Shown here one piece after another: positions 1 through 6,099 of a DNA stretch of 7,119 bases. The notes beneath the pieces were generated by a model that saw only the letters and a program-made list of their open reading frames with translations, had not been told where the DNA came from and made no database searches. Origin of the DNA: Candidatus Aenigmatarchaeota archaeon. GTDB lineage: Archaea; Aenigmatarchaeota; Aenigmatarchaeia; PWEA01. The DNA is taken from the NCBI GenBank assembly GCA_003554235.1, contig PWFY01000003.1:1-7119 (forward strand), in the 5' to 3' direction. The translations under genes were made by a program, and so were the position numbers. How positions within the stretch are numbered: position 1 is the stretch's first letter; the number at the start of each line of letters is the position of its first letter.

Positions 1-306
1 AAAAACTCCATCTTCTCTTCTCGAGGCAGAGACAGTTCTATGTATTATGGGGGTCCTTTTCCATCCATCGAAGATTATTATATCCCCAGGATCATACGAA
101 TCGACGCCTCTGACAAATACTATGTCCCCAGGATAAAGGGCAGGTTCCATGGAATCGGATTCAACGGTAACCACTGGGAAATCCGTAGAAAGTAAAACAC
201 CAAGACTCACATTGAGAAGAAAGGCGAGAGCTACACCTATACCGAGGTATATAATCCAACCCATCGTACCTTGGGTAATATCCTCCCATTTTTTCCTAAG
301 CTCCAC
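1..306 (-). CDS. Signal peptidase I, archaeal/ER type (3' end beyond window)
   Basis: Membrane-bound serine protease that removes signal peptides from exported proteins on the outer face of the membrane. The visible 102 residues hold a short charged cytoplasmic N terminus, one transmembrane segment (about 17-39), then the conserved box ESDSMEP with the nucleophile Ser52 followed by Met53, the LYPGDIV box, and an IIHR motif with His89. Archaeal and ER (Sec11) enzymes use this His where bacterial LepB uses Lys, so it is the archaeal/ER type. The later Asp-containing boxes lie past the window edge, so the gene is cut by the window, not broken. I chose GTG at 306 because GAGGTGA (321-315) lies 8 nt upstream; TTG at 309 and GTG at 318 are alternatives, and 309 sits 5 nt from the same site. 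The start overlaps the end of the DUF99 gene by 11 nt, which suggests co-transcription and translational coupling. Confidence 0.9.
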   Translation of the reverse strand, partial: MELRKKWEDITQGTMGWIIYLGIGVALAFLLNVSLGVLLSTDFPVVTVESDSMEPALYPGDIVFVRGVDSYDPGDIIIFDGWKRTPIIHRTVSASRREDGVF

Positions 307-889
307 CAACCGATTCACCTCTTTTTATTGCGGAAGCTATCAGATGAGAGATCCGTATAGGTTCCGGTGTCAGGCCGTTTGAAGCGCTCATTTTTAAAAT
401 CTCCTTTGACTTTTGCTCGTCTATACCATTGTGTTGGAAGTATAAATTACCTTTTTCCATCGCAAGTTTTTTCAGATCTCCTGCTCTTTCCACACACTCC
501 CACCTCTCTTCAAAACCAGGTAGTCTCTTCATAGCCTCTCTGAAACTTTCAAAGTTCGTATTTTCTCTTGTCACAACTATCACAGGCAACTCCGTCTTCT
601 CGTTGATCTCAACTATATCTACTGTATTGAAGCCTGCAAAAGTTATGCCATCAAGCATTATAACTCTCAACTGGTCTTTGTGTTTGGTACTGCATGAAGC
701 TTCGGCTATTTTCTTGGTTGCATCAAATCCATCTACAGTTACTTCCTCAACAAGAACACCGTCCAGATAAGGTTTACCCCCTCTGACTACGCTACCAACA
801 ATAGGAACATTCTCATCAACAGAGCTGTCGAACGGAGAATCATCCCAGCCAAGAATCCTGATCTCGTCCTTTACCTCTCTTATTTGCAT
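296..889 (-). CDS. DUF99 / Endo dU family protein (endonuclease V-like)
   Basis: A 197-residue member of the archaeal DUF99 (UPF0215) family, which I recall being named Endo dU for its relation to endonuclease V; the name implies cleavage of DNA at deoxyuridine, but activity here is inferred. Family landmarks run end to end: GWDDSPF (14-20), YLDG (41-44), VDGFDATKKI (52-61), IMLDGITFAGFN (77-88), LPVIVVTRE (101-109), PEPIRISHLIASAI (175-188) and a terminal GES (191-193). Asp16/Asp17 and Asp80 sit where endonuclease V has its first and last metal-binding Asp residues; the middle Glu equivalent is not obvious. Length and start fit the family, as little precedes the first motif. No good RBS precedes ATG 889. 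The gene starts 21 nt after rpoL and overlaps the signal peptidase gene, so it probably sits mid-operon. Family assignment is secure, function is not. Confidence 0.88.
   Translation of the reverse strand: MQIREVKDEIRILGWDDSPFDSSVDENVPIVGSVVRGGKPYLDGVLVEEVTVDGFDATKKIAEASCSTKHKDQLRVIMLDGITFAGFNTVDIVEINEKTELPVIVVTRENTNFESFREAMKRLPGFEERWECVERAGDLKKLAMEKGNLYFQHNGIDEQKSKEILKMSASNGLTPEPIRISHLIASAIKRGESVGGA
315..321 (-). promoter_or_regulatory. Ribosome binding site of the signal peptidase gene
   Basis: GAGGTGA on the minus strand is a strong match to the archaeal anti-Shine-Dalgarno complement. It lies inside the last codons of the DUF99 gene, 8 nt before GTG at 306 and 5 nt before TTG at 309, and it decides between the possible non-ATG starts. 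Confidence 0.6.
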
Positions 890-910
890 CTAAAACCAGA
901 CCCAAAGAAA

Positions 911-1183
911 TCAGAGGCCTTTAGCCTCTTTAATAAGATCATCGCACTCAGCCTTTATTTCTTCAGCTGCTTTCACAACTTCCTCCACGGGGTCACTGTC
1001 CTTTGTCTCCACAAGTAGACGAAGATTGTCCAGGTATGCATGACTCTTCTCGTACTCTGCCTTGTCTATATCCGGGTTTAGATCCCAGATCTTATGCCTA
1101 AGAAGGTTTACCAGTGAAAAACCCTCGTCTTCAAACTCCAGTTTCAGTTTGTTCTTTCCCTTTCCTCGAATTTTTATTGTCAT
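911..1183 (-). CDS. rpoL: DNA-directed RNA polymerase subunit L
   Basis: Small subunit (Rpo11) of the archaeal RNA polymerase, the counterpart of eukaryotic Rpb11/RPAC2 and of part of bacterial alpha. It pairs with subunit D to form the assembly platform of the enzyme. The 90 residues match the family in length and order: an N-terminal strand (IKIRGKGKNKLKLEF), the dimerisation segment DEGFSLVNLLRHKIW (19-33), a PDIDKAEYEKSHAYLDN segment, the strand LRLLVETKDSDP, and a C-terminal amphipathic acidic helix (about 66-90). ATG 1183 follows a TATA-like box at a distance that leaves almost no leader, and no strong RBS is seen, so it is probably leaderless or nearly so. It appears to head a unit that continues into DUF99 and signal peptidase. 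A small hairpin covers its last codons and stop. Confidence 0.93.
   Translation of the reverse strand: MTIKIRGKGKNKLKLEFEDEGFSLVNLLRHKIWDLNPDIDKAEYEKSHAYLDNLRLLVETKDSDPVEEVVKAAEEIKAECDDLIKEAKGL
913..929 (-). other. Hairpin across the 3' end of rpoL
   Basis: Perfect 6-bp inverted repeat, AGAGGC and GCCTCT separated by 5 nt. In the transcript it covers the last rpoL codons and the first base of the TGA stop, and is followed by a pyrimidine-rich stretch (GATTTCTTTGG) before the DUF99 start. It could slow or partly stop transcription between rpoL and DUF99, or mark an RNA processing site. The stem is short and inside coding sequence, so chance is possible. Confidence 0.3.
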
Positions 1184-1212
1184 AATACCACAGGTTTAAT
1201 TTAAGAACAATA

Positions 1213-1221
1213 CTTTTAAAG
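1213..1221 (-). promoter_or_regulatory. TATA-like box for rpoL
   Basis: CTTTAAAAG on the minus strand lies in the 39-nt gap between dph2 and rpoL, just after the dph2 stop. Its centre is about 34 nt upstream of the rpoL ATG. With the usual 25-27 nt from TATA to start site, the leader would be only a few bases, consistent with the lack of a strong RBS. BRE purines are not clear. Confidence 0.5.
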
Positions 1222-1222
1222 T

Positions 1223-2173
1223 TTATTCAGATTTCCAACTATCAAAAATCTCTTCAAACTCAGAAAGGTTTACAACAGGAACATCGAAGGCGTTTCTATG
1301 TTCTATTGCAATCCTAGGACAAGCCGTGTTGATAATACAGTCCAGATCGATTCCCTGCAGCTTATCCGGGGTTATACAGTCCATAACGAAAACATAACCT
1401 TCCTTACCTACCTCCTCGAGCTTATTCTTGATATCCACTGCAACCTCCGGACTAAGCTGACCTTTTTTTGTAGAAACAACAATTCCAAAAACTTCGGATT
1501 CCTTCGCCTCCTCCACAGCAACTATCCTCTGTCTCAGAAATCTATCAAAGTCCAACTCAACAAGCTTTCCCTCCTCCAGGTCAAGTCTATATGCAGTCTT
1601 CTGAGATTCTAATGCAAGGCCAAGAGGATGGAATTCCCCAGAACCTATAAATACAAAGCAATCTACGTCCTCTTCGATCTCCTTTGCTGCCGAAACATCG
1701 CATCCAAGAACTTGACCTTCCCTCGTTGCTTTACCGCTTCCTACAAAAACCTTGAAGCCTTCGGATTCCAGAAAACCTCTGACTTTTTCCAGAACAGGTA
1801 GAAAATTCACAGAAGCAACGAGACCTATTCTTTCATGCCCTTCGATCTCTTTGAGACCTTCTTTCAGGGATGGAACAGGATCAATGTCATGGTACTGCCA
1901 TGGAAAGTAAATGGTCTCTATGCGCTCAGATGGGCAAAACTCAGTATGTCCCAAATGAACAAGTAGGTCACAGCCCATCTCCTCTGCATCCTTGTCTTTT
2001 ATATCGCATGCACCATAACAAGGATCCAGTGAAACAAGGGCAACCACACCGTGTTTATCAAGCAAGGCCTGTATTTCCTTTGCCCTGGTCTTCAATCCTT
2101 CGGGTACCTGAATATAAACCCTACTTGGCTTCTTTTCAACTATCTTGGAAACAAGCTTCTCTGTTTTTTTCAT
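1223..2173 (-). CDS. dph2: Diphthamide biosynthesis enzyme Dph2
   Basis: Radical enzyme that starts diphthamide formation by moving the 3-amino-3-carboxypropyl group of S-adenosylmethionine onto a His of elongation factor 2. Archaeal Dph2 works as a homodimer with one [4Fe-4S] cluster per subunit. The 316 residues show the three-domain family pattern, and the three cluster Cys residues are present: Cys56 in PCYGACD, Cys158 in GQVLGCD and Cys285 in NTACPRI, close to the spacing in the Pyrococcus enzyme (59, 163, 287). Other family segments are IQVPEGLK (21-28), HLGHTEFCP (73-81) and FIGSGEFHPLG (175-185). It should be a complete active enzyme. ATG 2173 comes 4 nt after the rhomboid stop; GTGAT, which includes that TGA stop, sits 3 nt upstream as a weak RBS, so the two genes are probably translationally coupled. 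It is the last gene of the operon that starts at 4956. Confidence 0.95.
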   Translation of the reverse strand: MKKTEKLVSKIVEKKPSRVYIQVPEGLKTRAKEIQALLDKHGVVALVSLDPCYGACDIKDKDAEEMGCDLLVHLGHTEFCPSERIETIYFPWQYHDIDPVPSLKEGLKEIEGHERIGLVASVNFLPVLEKVRGFLESEGFKVFVGSGKATREGQVLGCDVSAAKEIEEDVDCFVFIGSGEFHPLGLALESQKTAYRLDLEEGKLVELDFDRFLRQRIVAVEEAKESEVFGIVVSTKKGQLSPEVAVDIKNKLEEVGKEGYVFVMDCITPDKLQGIDLDCIINTACPRIAIEHRNAFDVPVVNLSEFEEIFDSWKSE

Positions 2174-2177
2174 TTTA

Positions 2178-2852
2178 TCACAGAAGATCCTGTATTATAG
2201 GAAGATATGAGATTTGTCTCAGCACCGGCCAAAGATAAGGCATGACCAAAATTACAAGTAGTATAAGGACTATAACAAGGATTCCCTTTTTGCTACCGCC
2301 TTCTCTAAATCCAAAGGCAAGTCCTGTGACGAGTCCTCCGATATGGGCTATATGGGCAACATTTCCGTGACCCCCAGCTAAAAAACTTATTACCTCTGAA
2401 ATCCCGATGAAAATACCTATCAAGGCAAGTGGAAGTGGTAGAGGCACAGGATATGGTATAAAGTCAAAGGGAGAAAGTATTATGGCTGTTCCCATAACTG
2501 CAAAAACCGCCCCCGAAGCACCTATAACTATCTGTTCCATGGGATAGGTAAACAGAACAAACAGGTTTCCGACTATTCCTCCCAAAAAAAATATCACAAG
2601 GAAGCTTTTCACAGAGAGCTTGCTTTCAAGTGCACGCCCAAAAAAGAACAGGGCTATGATATTCAAAACAAGGTGTGCCGGATTACCATGGAGAAATATA
2701 GAAGACAACAACGTCCATACCCTTCCCTGAACAAGGTTTTCACCGGAAAATCCAAAACTATCATTCACCTCTTCCGTCGGTAAAAATACCCACACACCAA
2801 CGGACACGCCAACTATTAAAAAAATCATAAGATAGGTTATTCTCATCTTCAT
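2178..2852 (-). CDS. Rhomboid family intramembrane serine protease
   Basis: Polytopic protease that cuts transmembrane substrates within the bilayer. The 224 residues carry all rhomboid signatures: the L1 loop/TM2 region with FLHGNPAH and the oxyanion pair His60 and Asn64 (HLVLN), the nucleophile Ser113 in GASGAVFAVMG, and the catalytic His170 in HIAHIGGLVTG. Hydrophobic segments lie at about 5-23, 61-73, 82-102, 109-127, 134-158, 165-181 and 189-208, so it is the 6+1 form with an extra C-terminal helix and little soluble sequence. The dyad is intact and it should be active; substrates are unknown. ATG 2852 has the RBS GAGGT 6 nt upstream; Met3 is a less likely start. It lies 4 nt after the PEP-synthase-like gene and 4 nt before dph2. 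No functional link to either neighbour is evident. Confidence 0.93.
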   Translation of the reverse strand: MKMRITYLMIFLIVGVSVGVWVFLPTEEVNDSFGFSGENLVQGRVWTLLSSIFLHGNPAHLVLNIIALFFFGRALESKLSVKSFLVIFFLGGIVGNLFVLFTYPMEQIVIGASGAVFAVMGTAIILSPFDFIPYPVPLPLPLALIGIFIGISEVISFLAGGHGNVAHIAHIGGLVTGLAFGFREGGSKKGILVIVLILLVILVMPYLWPVLRQISYLPIIQDLL

Positions 2853-2856
2853 GGAA

Positions 2857-4956
2857 CTACCTCGTCCGTTCCAAAAGGAGTTTTTTCTCGACCCTTGCGA
2901 CGGTCTTCTTCACCTCTCCAAATCTCTCGGGGGTTACCGCAAGGGAATCAATACCACTCTCTACAAGCTTACTGAGATACCTTTTATCGTAAACATCCGA
3001 CACACAAACCTTTATTCCCAATTCCTTACAGGAACTGCAGAAGTTTTCCATAAACTGCCAAAAGGTCGGAGACTTGGCTATCTTACCTCTTTCTTCATGT
3101 CCAAAAAAGAGATGGCTTAGCTTTTCAAAATCAAGGAGAAAAAGATCTACACCTGATTTAGGTATCTCATCAACAGAAAGAAGTAGCTCAGGAGTATCAA
3201 CAACCATTCCCTTTTGTGATATATCTGAAAGACCCATCGAGTCCACCAAGGAGTTCAGTTCCTCGAAACCTGGCGCAGGTAGTATAATCTTCAAAGGACT
3301 GCTGTAGTCTGACCCTATACTATCAAACAAACCTGATATTCTTTCGAGGCCCTGGCCCGAACTCTCGGACCTTACCCATAGTTCAGCCTTTCCATTCAAT
3401 CTTCTTAACTTCTCAGATAGGTTTCTTTCCTTCCCCATTCCAAAGGAACCCCTATGTCTTCTATCCGACTCCAAATTTACAATAAGACCGTCGTAACCTT
3501 CACTATCTACTGTATCTATATCGTCGGAACTGACAAGAGCAACAATCTCTGTAGCAGTTACAGATTCTATGTCGTCGGAAACCTCTGGTTTCCAGGAAGT
3601 CTCCGGCTCATCTCCTGTAAAATGGTCTGTTCTCTCAGTTTCTGTATTTTCCAATGTAGAAAAAACCCTGCCTGAATAGGCGTCTATTCTAACCTCTTCA
3701 TCGGTCCTCAGTGAGTTGTGACCTGTGTCCTGTACCAAAACACATGGTATTTCAAGTTCCCTTGCAAGTTTGGCATAGTTCGAAGAAAAGGCACCGGAAC
3801 TCGTAAGTAGGGCACCGGGTTCTTGGAAAAGCATCTCTTTGATAGGGGGCATATTTTTCATCAATACCTTTCCCTGGGAGTTCCTTGCAGACCTCACGAC
3901 CTCACCAGAATACTCCCCTGGGCTGAGTCCCAGACCTTCGAAGGCAACCTCCCCGTTTTCATCTTCCCTTCCCCTACCATAACCCCTGAGAGGAGTTATA
4001 TCCAATACGGTTAAATCTCCGTTTATTATTGAAAGCTCCACTGTTACAGTGCTACTAAATCTGGAGGCTATCTTTGAGGCCTTTGAATAGACCTCCTCCA
4101 CTTCCCTTCTGTCAAGAAGAGGAGTGTTCTTTTTGTTTGAGGAAGGAGGATGCTTTTCTATTTCACCTGTAGAGGGATTCTTATCCTGTATCCAGTCCCT
4201 GTTGTTTGTTTCACTTCTCAACAACTCCCCATCACGAGAAAAAAAGTAGAAATCGGGTGTCGCCTCTCCATTTGCCATTATTTCACCCATTCCATAAACT
4301 CCTTCAAGCACAGATGTCTCAGGGTCACAGGGGTTCACCTCAAGGAAAGAAACCGTCTTATCAGGTTCTATCATCTTCTGAACAAGAACACCAAATGGGA
4401 TATCGTGTGCATAGCCTCTCTTTTCTCTATAGTATATAGCCTCTGGTGAAAAAAATCCCTTCCAGAGCTCTTTGACCTCCCCCACCAGGTTATCATCCCC
4501 CTTAACGTTGAGAGTGTTTCTGTATATACCTGGTGAAGAACCGTCTTCACGTTGTGGAGAAGATCTAACCACAACAGGAGGCTTTTCTCTACCTGCCTTT
4601 ATAAGTTCCATAGCCTTTCTTCCTGCCTTTTTTGCCTCAGAAGAGATAACAAAATTTTTGTAGGCCTCTTCGATTTCATCCTTTAAATCATCCGGCATCC
4701 TGAAATCATCTATGAGGTCCATTATCTCCCTGCTTGCATCCTTAAGTCTTCTCCTATCCTCTATCCTAGTCCTGGCCAGTATCGAAAGAATTTTATCGTT
4801 TAAACCATTACTTTCTAAGAAATCCCTGAATGCTTCACTTGTAACAACAAAGCCCTGTGGAACCCTGGATACATCCTCAACTGCAGAAAGAGAAGCGGCC
4901 TTACTCCCAACAAGTTCTTCCTCCTTTGCCTCATCCAAAGAAACTATCTTCCTCAT
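2857..4956 (-). CDS. PEP synthase-like protein with degenerate active sites (probable pseudoenzyme)
   Basis: Full-length relative of phosphoenolpyruvate synthase/pyruvate phosphate dikinase (699 residues; active enzymes are about 750-900). Domain order is intact: N-terminal ATP-grasp-like domain (about 1-325), swivelling phospho-His domain (about 345-435), an acidic linker (about 435-465), then a TIM-barrel domain (about 466-699). The nucleotide domain keeps Lys19 (GSKAASL), Arg131 (VVVRSSP), the YGMGEIMANG loop and Glu307 (VELS), but the usual LQARP motif reads LDITP. In the swivelling domain the family's TSHAAIVARE is SSNYAKLARE, so the His that carries phosphate is Asn393 (codon 3780-3778). 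In the barrel, Arg529 (LWVRSES) and Cys651 are placed as in the family, but the SIGTND motif reads LLDFEK (607-612), GIMVETP reads GMVVDTP (583-589), and NPxLGWRG and CGQ are lost. Normal PEP synthesis is therefore very unlikely. The frame is open throughout, so it is not a decayed gene. It leads an operon with rhomboid and dph2. Role unknown. Confidence 0.88.
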   Translation of the reverse strand: MRKIVSLDEAKEEELVGSKAASLSAVEDVSRVPQGFVVTSEAFRDFLESNGLNDKILSILARTRIEDRRRLKDASREIMDLIDDFRMPDDLKDEIEEAYKNFVISSEAKKAGRKAMELIKAGREKPPVVVRSSPQREDGSSPGIYRNTLNVKGDDNLVGEVKELWKGFFSPEAIYYREKRGYAHDIPFGVLVQKMIEPDKTVSFLEVNPCDPETSVLEGVYGMGEIMANGEATPDFYFFSRDGELLRSETNNRDWIQDKNPSTGEIEKHPPSSNKKNTPLLDRREVEEVYSKASKIASRFSSTVTVELSIINGDLTVLDITPLRGYGRGREDENGEVAFEGLGLSPGEYSGEVVRSARNSQGKVLMKNMPPIKEMLFQEPGALLTSSGAFSSNYAKLARELEIPCVLVQDTGHNSLRTDEEVRIDAYSGRVFSTLENTETERTDHFTGDEPETSWKPEVSDDIESVTATEIVALVSSDDIDTVDSEGYDGLIVNLESDRRHRGSFGMGKERNLSEKLRRLNGKAELWVRSESSGQGLERISGLFDSIGSDYSSPLKIILPAPGFEELNSLVDSMGLSDISQKGMVVDTPELLLSVDEIPKSGVDLFLLDFEKLSHLFFGHEERGKIAKSPTFWQFMENFCSSCKELGIKVCVSDVYDKRYLSKLVESGIDSLAVTPERFGEVKKTVARVEKKLLLERTR
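2859..2863 (-). promoter_or_regulatory. Ribosome binding site of the rhomboid gene
   Basis: GAGGT on the minus strand, 6 nt before ATG 2852. Its last base is the first base of the TAG stop of the upstream gene, so termination and reinitiation are likely coupled. Confidence 0.5.
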
Positions 4957-4980
4957 AATACCAATACTTTGGACCGTTAA

Positions 4981-4988
4981 TTAAATAT
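4981..4988 (-). promoter_or_regulatory. TATA-like box for the PEP-synthase-like/rhomboid/dph2 operon
   Basis: ATATTTAA on the minus strand lies in the 52-nt gap after L10e, centred about 28 nt upstream of ATG 4956. That spacing puts the predicted start site at or within a few bases of the ATG, so the transcript is probably leaderless; no RBS is visible before this gene. Confidence 0.5.
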
Positions 4989-5008
4989 CTTAGGAAAGGT
5001 CAAGAAAA

Positions 5009-5545
5009 TTATGCGTACTTTTCAATTCCTTTGACAGTACAAGAACATGGAAGCTTATGTTTAGCTATCCGTAAAGCTTCCTTGGCTACATCCAACTTGC
5101 CCTCGGCAACCCTAACTAGCATAAACCCCTGTCCTTTGTCCATTCTTGCTGCCCTACCTATTGGATTTCCGAAGGCTTTTGTCATTCCTTCCTGGAAACG
5201 ATCGGCACCGGCCCCCGTTGCAAGAGGATTTTCCCTCAAAACATGATGAGGATATACCAGTACCTTCAAAAAGTAGTTCTTTTCGCCCAGACTTTCCTTT
5301 AGGTGTTTGTTAGCGTTCATCCTCGCTGCTTCTATTGCATTGTGTCTGATCTGAACATCCTTATCAACAGAAAGCTTCAGCTCTATACCATAGTCATCTT
5401 TGTTCTTTAGATCACCGTTTTCGAAATCTCTGGTCTTTATAGCAGGGACTCCTTTAATATAGCTCTTTCTAGGCCTTCTCTCACTAACTCTTGTGTAAGG
5501 CTTGTTGTCCTTGTCCCGGTAACATCTCCCTGGTCTGTCTCCCAT
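5009..5545 (-). CDS. rpl10e: Large ribosomal subunit protein uL16 (archaeal L10e)
   Basis: Structural protein of the 50S subunit, close to the peptidyl transferase centre and the tRNA corridor. The 178 residues carry the family landmarks in order: RPGRCYR (4-10), KPYTR (15-19), GVPAIK (32-37), QIRHNAIEAAR (65-75), YPHHVLREN (98-106), ATGAGADRFQEGM (109-121), AFGNPIGRAARM (124-135) and a C-terminal EALRIAKHKLP helix. Between KPYTR and SYIKGVP there is a basic insert of about seven residues (around 20-27, SERRPRK) missing from most euryarchaeal and human sequences I can recall. ATG 5545 is supported by AGGTGAT 3 nt upstream and by the usual N terminus MGxRPGRCYR. It has its own TATA box and looks monocistronic, since the next gene has a separate promoter. 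Confidence 0.96.
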   Translation of the reverse strand: MGDRPGRCYRDKDNKPYTRVSERRPRKSYIKGVPAIKTRDFENGDLKNKDDYGIELKLSVDKDVQIRHNAIEAARMNANKHLKESLGEKNYFLKVLVYPHHVLRENPLATGAGADRFQEGMTKAFGNPIGRAARMDKGQGFMLVRVAEGKLDVAKEALRIAKHKLPCSCTVKGIEKYA

Positions 5546-5548
5546 TTT

Positions 5549-5555
5549 ATCACCT
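5549..5555 (-). promoter_or_regulatory. Ribosome binding site of rpl10e
   Basis: AGGTGAT on the minus strand, 3 nt before ATG 5545. It pairs with the 3' end of archaeal 16S rRNA and fixes the start. The 11 bases GTGATAAAATG at this start also occur at the dph2 start. Confidence 0.65.
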
Positions 5556-5581
5556 ATTACCCTGAGAAATTTACTGAGTAC

Positions 5582-5590
5582 ATTTAAATA
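5582..5590 (-). promoter_or_regulatory. TATA box for rpl10e
   Basis: TATTTAAAT on the minus strand, preceded by an A-run, centred about 41 nt upstream of ATG 5545 in the 52-nt gap after the dCMP deaminase stop. The usual spacing predicts a start site near 5560 and a leader of about 15 nt that contains the RBS. This is the best promoter in the window. Confidence 0.6.
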
Positions 5591-5597
5591 TTTTTGC

Positions 5598-6080
5598 CTA
5601 CTGATCCCCGTACTGTTCTACTTCATTGTTAAGGATCTCAAGTTTGACTCCTGCTTCCTTGAAAATTTTCTTGGTGTCCTGTGAAGCATGGTAGTCCTTT
5701 TTAGCCACAACTCTCTCTATACCGGCATTAATTATCATCTTGGCACAGGTGTAGCAAGGCGTCATCTTACAGTATAATGTAGCTCCTTCGACGGAAACTC
5801 CCAGCCTCGCAGCCTGGACAATGGCATTTTGTTCAGCATGTGTGGTCCTGACACAGTGCTTGCTCTCTGTCCCGTCTTCGTGGGTTACCTCCTTTATCTG
5901 GTGGCCTACTTCCGAACAGTGGGGAAGGCCTGCAGGTGCTCCAACGTAACCCGTCGTCAGTATCCTTTTGTTTTTCGCTATTACACAGCCGGCCTCGCCT
6001 CTATTACATGTGGCTCTATCAGCAACAACATCTGAAACCCTAAGAAAGTATTCATCCCAACTCGGTCTTTCATCCGTCAT
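5598..6080 (-). CDS. Deoxycytidylate (dCMP) deaminase
   Basis: Zinc hydrolase that converts dCMP to dUMP, the substrate of thymidylate synthase. Counting from ATG 6080 (160 residues), the cytidine deaminase fold shows HAEQNAI with zinc ligand His81 and proton-shuttling Glu83, and PCYTCAKMI with zinc ligands Cys109 and Cys112. RPSWDEYF near the N terminus, RATCNRGEAGCVI, TTGYVGAPAGLPHC and the HCVRTTHAE segment mark the dCMP-specific branch rather than free cytidine or guanine deaminases. A TTG at 6095 would add five residues (gap of 4 nt from DUF1512); I prefer ATG 6080 because family members begin just before RPSWDEYF, though neither start has a strong RBS. The gene follows DUF1512 by 19 nt and is probably co-transcribed with it. 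The catalytic set is complete, so it should be active. Confidence 0.93.
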   Translation of the reverse strand: MTDERPSWDEYFLRVSDVVADRATCNRGEAGCVIAKNKRILTTGYVGAPAGLPHCSEVGHQIKEVTHEDGTESKHCVRTTHAEQNAIVQAARLGVSVEGATLYCKMTPCYTCAKMIINAGIERVVAKKDYHASQDTKKIFKEAGVKLEILNNEVEQYGDQ

Positions 6081-6099
6081 AATATCAAAACTCAAACCA

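Noticed and set aside
2851..3120. Open frame on the plus strand facing the rhomboid gene
   Set aside because: Lies entirely opposite the barrel domain of the PEP-synthase-like gene, whose frame is clearly real; no motif of its own.
2857..4956. PEP-synthase-like gene as a decaying pseudogene
   Set aside because: There are no stops or frameshifts over 699 codons, promoter and downstream coupling are intact, and changes cluster at active-site positions while the fold-defining residues remain, which looks like change of function rather than decay.
4994..5008. T-rich run after the L10e stop as a terminator
   Set aside because: The run is interrupted (TTTTCTTGACCTTT) and has no stem; archaeal T-rich terminators are plausible here but this is too weak to annotate.
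5572..5580. TACTCAGTA near-palindrome downstream of the rpl10e TATA box as an operator
   Set aside because: Only 4-bp arms, and no second copy was seen elsewhere in the window, so chance is the simpler reading.
6081..6095. TTG at 6095 as the start of dCMP deaminase
   Set aside because: Adds five residues before the usual family N terminus and has no RBS; ATG 6080 fits homologue lengths better. Not fully excluded.
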